DNA from: CAZZKG01 sp964654825
Lineage (GTDB): Bacteria > Gemmatimonadota > CAZMKB01
NCBI GenBank assembly: GCA_964654825.1
Contig: CAZZKG010000090.1
Location: 1 to 10,515, forward strand
Length of the DNA: 10,515 nt
Direction: 5' to 3'
This document shows positions 1 through 6,908 of the stretch, one piece after another. The position numbers and the translations under genes were made by a program. The notes beneath the pieces are model-generated. The model saw nothing but the letters and a program-made list of their open reading frames with translations, did no database searches and had not been told where the DNA came from. Position 1 is the first letter of the stretch; every line of letters begins with the position of its first letter.

Positions 1-335
<335 letters not shown>

Positions 336-445
336 GTTAGCAGGTTTTCCCGAAGCGTGGAGATGCGAGAGCGAAAGAAGGTTTGGTTCGTTCACCCATC
401 ATATATCGATGGACTTGTATCTCTTCGAGTCGGGATTTTCTTTTA

Positions 446-473
446 TCATTCCGTCTTGAGAACGGCGGGATGA
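446..473 (+). promoter_or_regulatory. Hairpin in the 5' untranslated region of the outer-membrane protein gene
   Basis: TCATTCCGTC (446-455) can pair with GGCGGGATGA (464-473) over an 8-nt loop, giving a 10-bp stem with two G-U pairs. It ends 9 nt before the Shine-Dalgarno sequence of the next gene and has no T-run after it, so it is not an intrinsic terminator. It may stabilise the mRNA or mark a processing point. I found no convincing promoter or terminator between tRNA-Ile and this gene. The role is inferred only from position. Confidence 0.35.
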
Positions 474-493
474 GGACCCGAAAAGGAGGAGAG

Positions 494-1723
494 ATGAGAC
501 GCACATTGCTGTTAGTGTTTACACTGACATTTCTGGTTACCAGTGTCGGTTTTTCCACCATCACCCGCGTAAAAACGATGGGGAGAGTAAACCAGTATGT
601 ACTCGATGACGCGAATGTGTTTCTGTACCCTTCGATGATCGTAAAATATTCCGACAGATTTATCTTCGATGCCGGGGAGGATGGATTGCTCCCTCTCAGC
701 CAGCAGGTAGGAGTTCGTAGTTTCAATGGTATTAGCGGAGGCGTCTTTTACGGTCTGAATGAGTACAATCACCTTGGCTTCTACGTCAACGCCAACGACC
801 GGAGCAACAACAACGGTGTAACCATCGGTGTTGACAACCTGTACACATTTCCAGTGACACTCGATGACTTCATCGGTATCTTCTACGGGCACGATGCCGA
901 GAACATGGACATCGGTGTCGAGTTCGATTTCTCGAGTTCGAAAAACTCCGCCACTGTACCTGATTCGGCAAAGTTCGAGGACAAAGTGTCGAGAGTGGGG
1001 ATCAGAGGTGGCATCACCTATGAAATGACAAACGGTGACATGTTCAACGCTGCCTTCACATTCCTGAACACTTCCTTCACCGACGAGTCCGCACGTGTGT
1101 CAGGTACTCCGGCAACGATAGCTGAAGCTGACGGGTATAAGACCATCGGCATCTCAGCCCGGCTCTTCCACGAGATGGATGAAGAGATCACCCTGGTACC
1201 GGTGTTCGAGTGGGTCAGTGCCAAGCAGGGTGTGAACTGGGATTCAGCTGATGCAGACACTCTGAAGGCGCTTGATGAACACAAGTTGAATCAGGTCTGG
1301 GCATCACTCGGTGCGAATATTTCACCTAATGAGAAGACACTGGTTGTCGCAGCGGCCGGACTCAAGCTCGAATCCGAAGAAGTCACCCAGCAGGGAGACA
1401 AGACATTCAAGGATTCCTTCAGGTACCTCCCGTTCGTGAAGGCTGGTATCGAAGCCGAAGTCAAGAGCTGGTGTGATTTCAGAGCCGGTGTCGAAAAGCA
1501 GCTGTGGGCATCGAAACATGAACCGGAGAAACCAAACACAGGCAACCCGACCACCGAAACCGGCGGAGCTGATTTCCAGGGGTATGTTGGTGCCGGTTTC
1601 TACCTTGCCGACCTCGTGATCGACGTCCAGATCAATACCAATTTCCTGCACGATGGTCCTAATTTCATCAGTGGCTTTCAGGGACACCTCAACAATCGTA
1701 TCACCCTCATGTACCCGTTCTAA
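494..1723 (+). CDS. Exported beta-barrel outer-membrane protein, unknown function
   Basis: A 409-residue protein. The open frame extends upstream to 383, but the start at 494 is chosen because AAGGAGG (483-489) lies 4 nt before it and the protein then begins with a signal peptide: MRR, a hydrophobic stretch to about residue 18, and a G-F-S cleavage-like end near 21. The mature part alternates polar and aromatic residues, typical of beta strands. It ends in MYPF with a terminal Phe, the usual C-terminal recognition signal of outer-membrane barrels. Near the start it carries a DDANVFLYPS segment (residues 38-47), of a type I recall from outer-membrane proteins of several uncultured Gram-negative phyla. 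That is a recollection, not a search result. No enzyme motif is visible. A strong terminator follows at 1741-1776. It lies 158 nt after tRNA-Ile with no clear promoter of its own. It could be a porin-like or surface protein. Confidence 0.85.
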   Translation: MRRTLLLVFTLTFLVTSVGFSTITRVKTMGRVNQYVLDDANVFLYPSMIVKYSDRFIFDAGEDGLLPLSQQVGVRSFNGISGGVFYGLNEYNHLGFYVNANDRSNNNGVTIGVDNLYTFPVTLDDFIGIFYGHDAENMDIGVEFDFSSSKNSATVPDSAKFEDKVSRVGIRGGITYEMTNGDMFNAAFTFLNTSFTDESARVSGTPATIAEADGYKTIGISARLFHEMDEEITLVPVFEWVSAKQGVNWDSADADTLKALDEHKLNQVWASLGANISPNEKTLVVAAAGLKLESEEVTQQGDKTFKDSFRYLPFVKAGIEAEVKSWCDFRAGVEKQLWASKHEPEKPNTGNPTTETGGADFQGYVGAGFYLADLVIDVQINTNFLHDGPNFISGFQGHLNNRITLMYPF

Positions 1724-1740
1724 GACTCCTGAAGAATCAG

Positions 1741-1776
1741 AAGAGGGGGACACACTACGTGTCCTCCTCTTTTTTT
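1741..1776 (+). terminator. Rho-independent terminator after the outer-membrane protein gene
   Basis: AGAGGGGGACAC (1742-1753) pairs with GTGTCCTCCTCT (1759-1770) over a 5-nt loop, a 12-bp stem with one G-U pair. An extra A-T pair (1741/1771) can close the base. The 3' arm runs into seven T. It sits 18 nt after the stop codon and would end any transcript coming through the 16S/tRNA-Ile side. Confidence 0.92.
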
Positions 1777-2119
1777 AACCCCCTCGACCTCGAGCTTGAG
1801 AGACCAGTGGGACATCTCTCTCGTTCCATCGAACGGCTGACCGTTCTAAGCCCGTTGGGGGGATCGTTCTGCTATCTCTCGAGTTTGCCCTATAGGACTG
1901 CCAGCGTTGAGCATCCGGAACTCGCTAAGACGGTTCCCACCCATTCAAATTCACTCAAGCGATATCCCCCACCGGTCCTCTCTTGTTTCTGTGTCATCCA
2001 TGTGGTTTGCAAAGACAATTCGTCCCTCCTCGCATCAGTTCACCTGACATTCTCTTGCTCCCGGTTCTAAACCGCTCTAAAGCCGCCCGGGGGGGTCACC
2101 CGGTGTTTTCCGAATATCA
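1777..2119. other. Intergenic region without a supported gene
   Basis: No reading frame here has a ribosome binding site or a protein-like composition. The only distinct structure is a perfect hairpin, GAACGG (1831-1836) with CCGTTC (1841-1846) over a CTGA loop, not followed by a T-run. The stretch 2079-2105 is rich in G/C homopolymer runs. No tRNA, repeat or mobile element was recognised. Confidence 0.5.
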
Positions 2120-2148
2120 TTGACAATAATGCAATTGTGAAGTATCAT
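2120..2148 (+). promoter_or_regulatory. Sigma70-type promoter of citrate synthase, with overlapping palindrome
   Basis: TTGACA (2120-2125), a 17-nt spacer and TATCAT (2143-2148) make a near-consensus promoter, with transcription expected to start around 2155. The palindrome TTGACAAT-N6-ATTGTGAA (2120-2141, 7 of 8 arm positions symmetrical) covers the -35 element and most of the spacer. That is the usual place for a repressor site. The untranslated leader of about 130 nt holds two further small inverted repeats: TTACCG/CGGTAA at 2171-2190 and GTTTGT/ACAAAC at 2197-2218. Regulation is inferred from symmetry alone. Confidence 0.7.
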
Positions 2149-2287
2149 ATTGAATCCCACATTGTTTACATTACCGGCGGATAACGGTAAATTTGTGTTT
2201 GTGAAAGTATTTACAAACTCACAGTGATGATGGGGAAAAGGTGTACATACACAACAAGCAAAAAATCGTATCAGAAGGAGGCAATCG

Positions 2288-3592
2288 ATGTCGACTCTGA
2301 AAGAAGTACTTTCAAAAAGAATCGAAGAGCACCGACCTCGTACCACAAAGATCCTGAAAGAGTATTCCGATGTCAAACTCAGCGAGGTAACGATCGGTCA
2401 GGCAATCGGCGGAGCACGCGGAGTGAAATGCCTCGTGACCGACATCTCCTACCTGGATCCGTACGAAGGCATTCGTTTCAGGGGCAGGACGATCCCTGAG
2501 ACATTTGAAATACTGCCCAAGGTCCCGGGGAGTGAGTATCCCTTCGTCGAAGGATTCTTCTTCTATCTCATCACCGGTGAAATTCCGACGATGGAACAGA
2601 CCATGGAGGTAGTAGAGGATTGGAAGGAGCGTAGAACTCTTCCCCGGTACGTCATCGATACACTGCGCGCCATGCACCCCGATACCCATCCGATGACGAT
2701 GTTCTCGGCGGGGATTCTCTCCATGCAGTGCGAGTCGGAGTTCGTCAGGAGGTACAACAAGGGCATGAACAAGATGGAGTACTGGGAGCCGATGTTCGAG
2801 GATGTGAACAACCTCCTCGCGAAACTCCCGGTGGTCGCATCATACATCTACCGTATGAAGTACAAAGACAACAAACATATACCCGACAACAAAGACCTCG
2901 ACATGGGCGGCAATTTTGCCCACATGATGGGCATCGATCCACCGTATGACGATGTTGCACGGATGTATTTCATTCTGCACTCCGATCATGAGTCGGGTAA
3001 TGTCTCGGCGCACACGACGCATCTGGTCGCTTCGGCGCTCTCGGATGCCTACTACGCTCTCTCAGCCGGTATCAACGGCCTCGCTGGTCCCCTCCACGGC
3101 CTGGCGAACCAGGAAGTGCTCAGCTGGACCATGAAGTTCAAGGAGAAACTCGGTGACGCTGAGCCGACCGAGGAACTCGTCAAGGGTGCGCTCTGGGACA
3201 CGCTCAACAGTGGTCAGGTGATTCCCGGTTACGGCCACGCGGTGCTGAGGAAGACCGATCCACGTTACACCGCCCAGCGTGAGTTCTGTCTCAAGAACCT
3301 CCCGGACTACCCGCTGTTCAAACTCATCAGCATGATCTATCAGGTGGCGCCCGGTGTTCTTCAGGAACACGGCAAAGCCAAGAATCCCTGGCCGAACGTG
3401 GATGCCCAGTCGGGCGTCATCCAGTGGTACTACGGGCTCACCGAGTGGGATTTCTACACGGTACTGTTCGGTATCGGCCGTGCGCTCGGCGTACTCTCGA
3501 ACATTACCTGGGATCGAGCACTCGGATATCCCATCGAGCGTCCCAAATCGGTCACCACAGCTATGCTCGAGGAAGCCGCCGGTATCAAGTAA
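2288..3592 (+). CDS. Citrate synthase, type I (mitochondrial-like)
   Basis: Condenses acetyl-CoA and oxaloacetate to citrate in the cytoplasm, the entry step of the TCA cycle. The 434-residue protein has the length of mitochondrial-type citrate synthases. The catalytic residues known from the pig enzyme are all present: His270 in the LHGLANQEV motif, His317 in PGYGHAVLRKTDPRY, and Asp372 in NVDAQSG. The HSDHESGNVSAHTTHL block (231-246) is also typical. This branch differs from the gltA-type hexameric enzymes of enterobacteria and occurs in scattered bacteria, including Geobacter. ATG 2288 has AAGGAGG (2275-2281) at 6 nt, and the protein needs no extension upstream. The gene is monocistronic, with its own promoter (2120) and terminator (3626). 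No other TCA gene lies nearby. The Re-type citrate synthase is excluded by the motifs. A 2-methylcitrate synthase is less likely but is hard to exclude from sequence alone. Confidence 0.96.
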   Translation: MSTLKEVLSKRIEEHRPRTTKILKEYSDVKLSEVTIGQAIGGARGVKCLVTDISYLDPYEGIRFRGRTIPETFEILPKVPGSEYPFVEGFFFYLITGEIPTMEQTMEVVEDWKERRTLPRYVIDTLRAMHPDTHPMTMFSAGILSMQCESEFVRRYNKGMNKMEYWEPMFEDVNNLLAKLPVVASYIYRMKYKDNKHIPDNKDLDMGGNFAHMMGIDPPYDDVARMYFILHSDHESGNVSAHTTHLVASALSDAYYALSAGINGLAGPLHGLANQEVLSWTMKFKEKLGDAEPTEELVKGALWDTLNSGQVIPGYGHAVLRKTDPRYTAQREFCLKNLPDYPLFKLISMIYQVAPGVLQEHGKAKNPWPNVDAQSGVIQWYYGLTEWDFYTVLFGIGRALGVLSNITWDRALGYPIERPKSVTTAMLEEAAGIK

Positions 3593-3625
3593 CAGGCCCT
3601 CTGTTGTACAGTAAGGACAACATGA

Positions 3626-3657
3626 AAGCGCCCGGCAGATCTTCCGGGCGCTTCTTT
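3626..3657 (+). terminator. Intrinsic terminator after citrate synthase
   Basis: AAGCGCCCGG (3626-3635) pairs perfectly with CCGGGCGCTT (3644-3653) over an 8-nt loop, followed by the T-rich CTTTCCT. A weaker hairpin TGTTGT/ACAACA (3602-3622) precedes it. It separates the citrate synthase transcript from the tRNA-Ala promoter 100 nt downstream, so tRNA-Ala is unlikely to depend on upstream transcription. Confidence 0.85.
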
Positions 3658-3760
3658 CCTATCCGGTTAAATCGGGCAGGATGAGATCAATTAAAAGAAC
3701 AGGTGACGATCTGCTGTCTGTCAGGTGATCGGCCGAGCTGTTGACATGAGGAAATGCCGG

Positions 3761-3789
3761 TTGACACTCTCAGGCTCTGACACTAAATT
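3761..3789 (+). promoter_or_regulatory. Promoter for tRNA-Ala
   Basis: TTGACA (3761-3766), a 17-nt spacer and TAAATT (3784-3789, 4 of 6 consensus positions) lie 107 nt upstream of mature tRNA-Ala, after the citrate synthase terminator and with no gene in between. A second TTGACA at 3741-3746 has no -10 at the right distance. The consensus -35, the 17-nt spacing and the lack of any other downstream target make this a good candidate for a private tRNA promoter. Confidence 0.68.
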
Positions 3790-3805
3790 TATCCGGATTG
3801 GTAAG

Positions 3806-3871
3806 CCCGTAACTGCTGTACGTTACGGGTGTCTGTTTGAGAGGTTTTGAATCGACGGTATTTCCGTCGGT
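3806..3871 (+). promoter_or_regulatory. Two-hairpin leader upstream of tRNA-Ala
   Basis: Just after the expected transcription start (about 3796) are two strong hairpins. CCCGTAAC (3806-3813) pairs perfectly with GTTACGGG (3822-3829) over an 8-nt loop. ATCGACGG (3851-3858) pairs with CCGTCGGT (3864-3871) over a 5-nt loop with one G-U pair. Neither is followed by a run of T, so they are not obvious terminators. They could help processing or antitermination of the pre-tRNA. Function is unknown. Confidence 0.5.
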
Positions 3872-3896
3872 CGTGGCGAGTCATACCATTGGAGGT

Positions 3897-3972
3897 GGGG
3901 GTATAGCTCAGCTGGGAGAGCACCTGCTTTGCACGCAGGGGGTCAGCGGTTCGAATCCGCTTACCTCCACCA
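3897..3972 (+). tRNA. tRNA-Ala (anticodon TGC)
   Basis: A complete 76-nt cloverleaf with encoded CCA. The acceptor stem GGGGGTA (3897-3903) pairs with TACCTCC (3962-3968) and includes the G3-U70 wobble that is the alanine identity element. Discriminator A3969 and CCA 3970-3972 follow. The anticodon stem CCTGC (3923-3927) pairs with GCAGG (3935-3939), and the anticodon TGC is at 3930-3932. This is the usual second tRNA of rRNA spacers, here isolated from both rRNA genes. The 5' flank GGAGGT (3891-3896) could also pair with ACCTCC of the 3' acceptor strand. The convergent hydrolase gene stops only 48 nt downstream. Confidence 0.98.
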
Positions 3973-4020
3973 TAATTCTATCCTCAAATCTGTCTGTTGA
4001 AGTATGTTACCCGCCTAGGA

Positions 4021-5508
4021 TCACCTACCCTTCACCATACTGGCCTTGATAATCTCCGCAAATCGCTTCTTGACCGAGCGGTTTGCTTCCATCACATATT
4101 TGATCATGTCGAAATAGAATTCGTCGTGAGTGTTGAGGAAGCCGAAATTGGTTTCGTCGTTCGGATCTATCATCTCGTGCCAGCCGAATCCGATTATCTT
4201 GTCCTGTTCAACAACCTTTGATACCTGCATCGTGTAAAAGCGGCCTCTCGTCTCCTGATCCGGCGCACTCGGATAGACGTCGTTCTTTCCTTCCAGCAGA
4301 TATGAAAATTCCGTGTGAAACAACGGTTTGTTGGTGTTGCTGTACATCTTCTCAAACGTTTCAGATGGAAATTTCCCTCCCTGCGGGTATTTGTTGATGG
4401 ACACGACATCGGTATAATCGTTCGTTGCGATCAGAACCTTCATCTCCGCATCCGAGCCGAATCGCGATCCCAGTATCAGATGATTTGTGTCGTGTTTTCT
4501 GATTGCTTCGGTGGTCACCTTGTAGAACCGCTGTGCGATGAGGGCGTTGAAGTCTTCAATCATCTGGACTGCCTGAGGTACGTTCTTTTTGAAAGCCGGC
4601 CATACCTGCTCAAATCCAATCTCGTCGAATGAGCTGAATTGATGTTTCGATCCCTCGAATGCCTCATTCAGTTTTACTACCGAGCCGAACGTGTTTTTCA
4701 CCAGGGCTGCAAACTGCTTCCTCGCCGGTGATCCGGGATTTTGCTTCAGCAGAGTTTTGACCCATCTGGATCGCCAGTGTATCTCGCCTCCCTTATGAAG
4801 ATCAAAATCGAGTTCGTTGCCCAGAAAGTAACCCACCAGGTACGGTTCATTTTTCAACGTACCACAGTATCTTTTTGCTACCGAATCCGCGAATACAGTA
4901 AAACCTTGAGAGAATATGTCCGGGAATTCAGTCCTTGAAGCAGCGTTATTCTCCGTAAAAGGAATCAGCACAGTAAACGGCATCTTCCACACCAATCCTT
5001 TTTTCATCTCACGAAGCAGATTCTCGGCGGTTTTGTATGCGAGCGTGTTGAAACCCAGCCAGTTTGCTCTGTCAACAGCCACATTGGCCCACAGGGTAAA
5101 ATCCTTCCTGTATTTGCTGTTGAAGGAGTTCTTTTTATAGGGACCATACCAGGGAGTCACGCCGTTTAATGCTATGATATAAAATGGATGACCCTCAGGT
5201 GTGACGAGGAACCACCTGCCTTGCGTCTGTGCAAGTCTGAAAAAGCCGGAGGCATCGAGACTTGCAACCTGTAACCCGCCGTATGTGTCTTCGATTGCAG
5301 TTTCTCGTCTATAGGCCCCTTTCTTTCGTCGCTGATGAGAATCCTTCTGGCCTTTCTGAGAGAGTTCCACGGATTCGAATTCGAGGCCGATTTGCTCCGC
5401 TGCCGCGTAACTGATGGCAGGATCCGGTTGACTTCTACCGGGATGACATCCGGCATGGACGAATACGGAATCAATAAGAAGTATGAGAAAGGTCAGATAA
5501 GTTCTCAG
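4021..5508 (-). CDS. Secreted GH-A-clan glycoside hydrolase (agarase/beta-galactosidase-like), probable CTG start
   Basis: From the first GTG at 5370 the protein has 449 residues but no signal sequence and no ribosome binding site. Reading upstream in the same frame to CTG at 5508 adds 46 residues, for 495 in total. This gives AAGGAG (5515-5520) exactly 6 nt before the codon and an export signal: MRTYLTFLILLI, then VHAGC with a lipobox-like Cys21. Cleavage by signal peptidase I after HA is also possible. The catalytic part starts with a GRWFLVTPEGHPF block (residues 97-109) typical of agarase-like enzymes. It has Asn-Glu (231-232, in GYFLGNELDF) as the likely acid/base and Glu400 (in FHTEFSYL) as the likely nucleophile, then a GWHEM strand (442-446). 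This is the GH-A TIM-barrel pattern of GH50/GH42-like families. The polysaccharide substrate cannot be told. The gene is transcribed towards tRNA-Ala and I see no terminator in between. Confidence 0.8.
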   Translation of the reverse strand: MRTYLTFLILLIDSVFVHAGCHPGRSQPDPAISYAAAEQIGLEFESVELSQKGQKDSHQRRKKGAYRRETAIEDTYGGLQVASLDASGFFRLAQTQGRWFLVTPEGHPFYIIALNGVTPWYGPYKKNSFNSKYRKDFTLWANVAVDRANWLGFNTLAYKTAENLLREMKKGLVWKMPFTVLIPFTENNAASRTEFPDIFSQGFTVFADSVAKRYCGTLKNEPYLVGYFLGNELDFDLHKGGEIHWRSRWVKTLLKQNPGSPARKQFAALVKNTFGSVVKLNEAFEGSKHQFSSFDEIGFEQVWPAFKKNVPQAVQMIEDFNALIAQRFYKVTTEAIRKHDTNHLILGSRFGSDAEMKVLIATNDYTDVVSINKYPQGGKFPSETFEKMYSNTNKPLFHTEFSYLLEGKNDVYPSAPDQETRGRFYTMQVSKVVEQDKIIGFGWHEMIDPNDETNFGFLNTHDEFYFDMIKYVMEANRSVKKRFAEIIKASMVKGR

Positions 5509-5803
5509 TGTTCACTCCTTGCTGGAGGAGGTACAATTTACTTTTCTCTATTAGCGGATTACCTGAGTTTATCAATCAGCATTTCACAAGAAATAATATA
5601 ACCTCCCCTCGAGTGCAACCCTTTGTCATCCTCCAATGACCAAGACGGTATACAACCATTCATGACTACGCCGTGAATCTGTACCTTTTATTGTTCTTTC
5701 ACTCTGCATGATCATACTTGCCTGGACAACAACAGGCTGCGGCACCGGCCTCCGGTGAAACGATACCCTTTTCTTTTTTCCCTTTCTCATTATTATTTCG
5801 AAC
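5509..5803. other. Divergent intergenic region between glycoside hydrolase and decarboxylase genes
   Basis: This 295-nt region should carry both promoters, but I could not find a -35/-10 pair good enough to call on either strand. AT-rich patches occur at 5534-5552 and 5585-5601. A small inverted repeat ACCGG/CCGGT lies at about 5744-5756, followed by a pyrimidine tract (5765-5788) directly before the decarboxylase start. A frame of 16 codons at 5708-5758 looks vaguely like a lipoprotein leader but is too short to support. Confidence 0.4.
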
Positions 5804-6298
5804 ATGGAAGCAAAGCAACTCATCTCCGTTTTGAAGAGTCATGGATTCGATTTCTTTACCGGAGTTCCCTGTTCGTATCTCGCTCCCCTGGTGAAAGTAA
5901 TCAATGAAACTTCGGATTCCTCCCGGTATCATGTACCAGCGGTGAGAGAAGACATTGCGGCTGCAGTGGCAGCAGGAGCATACCTCTCAGGCAAAATGCC
6001 CGTCCTCTACATGCAGAATTCCGGTCTCGGGTATTCACTCGAGGTTTTCGCTTCCCTTCACATCATCTATCGCATCCCGTCACTTGTCCTGCTCAGCTAC
6101 CGGGGTCCGGAAGATGTCAACATGGAAGAACATGTCGTCATGGGTTTGCACACGGAAGAGATTCTGAATACGTTCGGCCTTGAATATGCCGTCTTTCGCG
6201 GTGACCCCGCCGGACTGCAGGTGACTGAGGCGAAGCAATATCTGCTGGAGCAGCAGAAACCTTATTTTTTACTCATCACGAAGGGTTCTCTCACATGA
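5804..6298 (+). CDS. ThDP-dependent phosphonopyruvate/sulfopyruvate decarboxylase, alpha (PYR) subunit
   Basis: A 164-residue protein matching the N-terminal pyrimidine-binding domain of the phosphonopyruvate/sulfopyruvate decarboxylase family. It has FFTGVPCSYLAPLV near residue 17 and REDIAAAVAAGAYLSGK at 48-64. In the latter, Glu49 aligns with the conserved glutamate that activates thiamine diphosphate. It then has YMQNSGLGYSLEVFASL at 69-85, a family hallmark. The REDxxxxVxAGAYLxGK form resembles ComD of sulfopyruvate decarboxylase more than the fused phosphonopyruvate enzymes. It should pair with the next gene, which overlaps it by 4 nt (ATGA). The start at 5804 is the only one in frame after a stop at 5756, but it has a pyrimidine-rich region in front and no Shine-Dalgarno site. 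The product would be sulfoacetaldehyde or phosphonoacetaldehyde. No PEP mutase or coenzyme M gene is visible to decide between them. Confidence 0.85.
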   Translation: MEAKQLISVLKSHGFDFFTGVPCSYLAPLVKVINETSDSSRYHVPAVREDIAAAVAAGAYLSGKMPVLYMQNSGLGYSLEVFASLHIIYRIPSLVLLSYRGPEDVNMEEHVVMGLHTEEILNTFGLEYAVFRGDPAGLQVTEAKQYLLEQQKPYFLLITKGSLT

Positions 6299-6855
6299 AC
6301 CGTCTCGAAGCTATCGAGGGGATCATCGACAATCTCACCGGGGACGAGTTGATCATCCACGCCAACGGGGCTATCAGCCGGGAATCCTTCCACTGCTGTG
6401 ACAGGAAGCAGAATTTTTATCTGCTGGGTTCTATGGGGCTGGCTTCCTCGGTAGGGTTGGGTGTCGCATTGAATCGTGTGGAGAGCAGGGTTGTGGTGCT
6501 TGATGGAGACGGGAATGTCCTGATGGGGCTGGGGAACCTTGCGTTGATAGGTGCGTTAAAACCGTCGAACCTGGTACATGCCGTTCTCGACAATGGAACC
6601 TACGGGACCACCGGGAATCAACCCACGATTTCTCCGCAGGTGGTGCTCTCACAGATTGCAACTGCGGCAGGCTATGTGACCTCCCATTCTGTTCGAACAA
6701 CCCGTGATCTTGCGGATGTTTTTAGAAGTATTTCTGGAAAACACGGGCCTCATTTTGTCCATATCACGGTGAGCAGTGATGTACCGCGAAAGTGTCCGAG
6801 AATACCGTACACCGCAAGTGAAATCAAAGACAGATTCAAAACATCCCTTTCCTGA
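6295..6855 (+). CDS. ThDP-dependent phosphonopyruvate/sulfopyruvate decarboxylase, beta (PP) subunit
   Basis: A 186-residue protein matching the C-terminal, diphosphate-binding half of the same enzyme family. It has FYLLGSMGLASSVGLGVAL at 41-59, then the ThDP/Mg motif beginning GDG at 71-73 and ending in Asn100 (VLDNGTYGTTGNQ). The tail PRIPYTASEIKDRF is typical of phosphonopyruvate decarboxylases. Together the two subunits (350 residues) nearly equal the single-chain enzyme of about 375. Its ATG overlaps the alpha stop as ATGA, which implies translational coupling. A modest AAGGG site lies at 6281-6285. Both ThDP motifs are intact across the pair, so the split is a two-subunit enzyme as in ComDE, not a frameshifted pseudogene. 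The substrate (phosphono- or sulfopyruvate) remains open. Confidence 0.88.
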   Translation: MNRLEAIEGIIDNLTGDELIIHANGAISRESFHCCDRKQNFYLLGSMGLASSVGLGVALNRVESRVVVLDGDGNVLMGLGNLALIGALKPSNLVHAVLDNGTYGTTGNQPTISPQVVLSQIATAAGYVTSHSVRTTRDLADVFRSISGKHGPHFVHITVSSDVPRKCPRIPYTASEIKDRFKTSLS

Positions 6856-6908
6856 CTTAATTTCTCGAACCCGAATTATTCATGCGATTCCGATTTTAGC
6901 GGGTGCTT

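Noticed and set aside
383..493. Upstream extension of the outer-membrane protein frame to an ATG at 383
   Set aside because: It has no ribosome binding site, would place a charged, non-hydrophobic stretch before the signal peptide, and AAGGAGG sits directly before the ATG at 494.
1759..2070. Open frame of 103 codons after the outer-membrane protein
   Set aside because: It begins inside the terminator stem, has no ribosome binding site and has a composition unlike a protein.
3741..3746. A second TTGACA upstream of tRNA-Ala
   Set aside because: No acceptable -10 element lies 16-18 nt downstream. The TTGACA at 3761 has one.
5708..5758. A 16-codon frame resembling a lipoprotein leader (LAWTTTGCGTG), preceded in another frame by a hydrophobic run
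   Set aside because: It is too short, has no ribosome binding site, and joining the two pieces would need a frameshift. It could be a decayed leader but is not supportable.
5804..6855. Decarboxylase split read as a frameshifted pseudogene
   Set aside because: The two frames meet in a clean ATGA overlap at the natural domain border and each carries its full motif, as in two-subunit family members.
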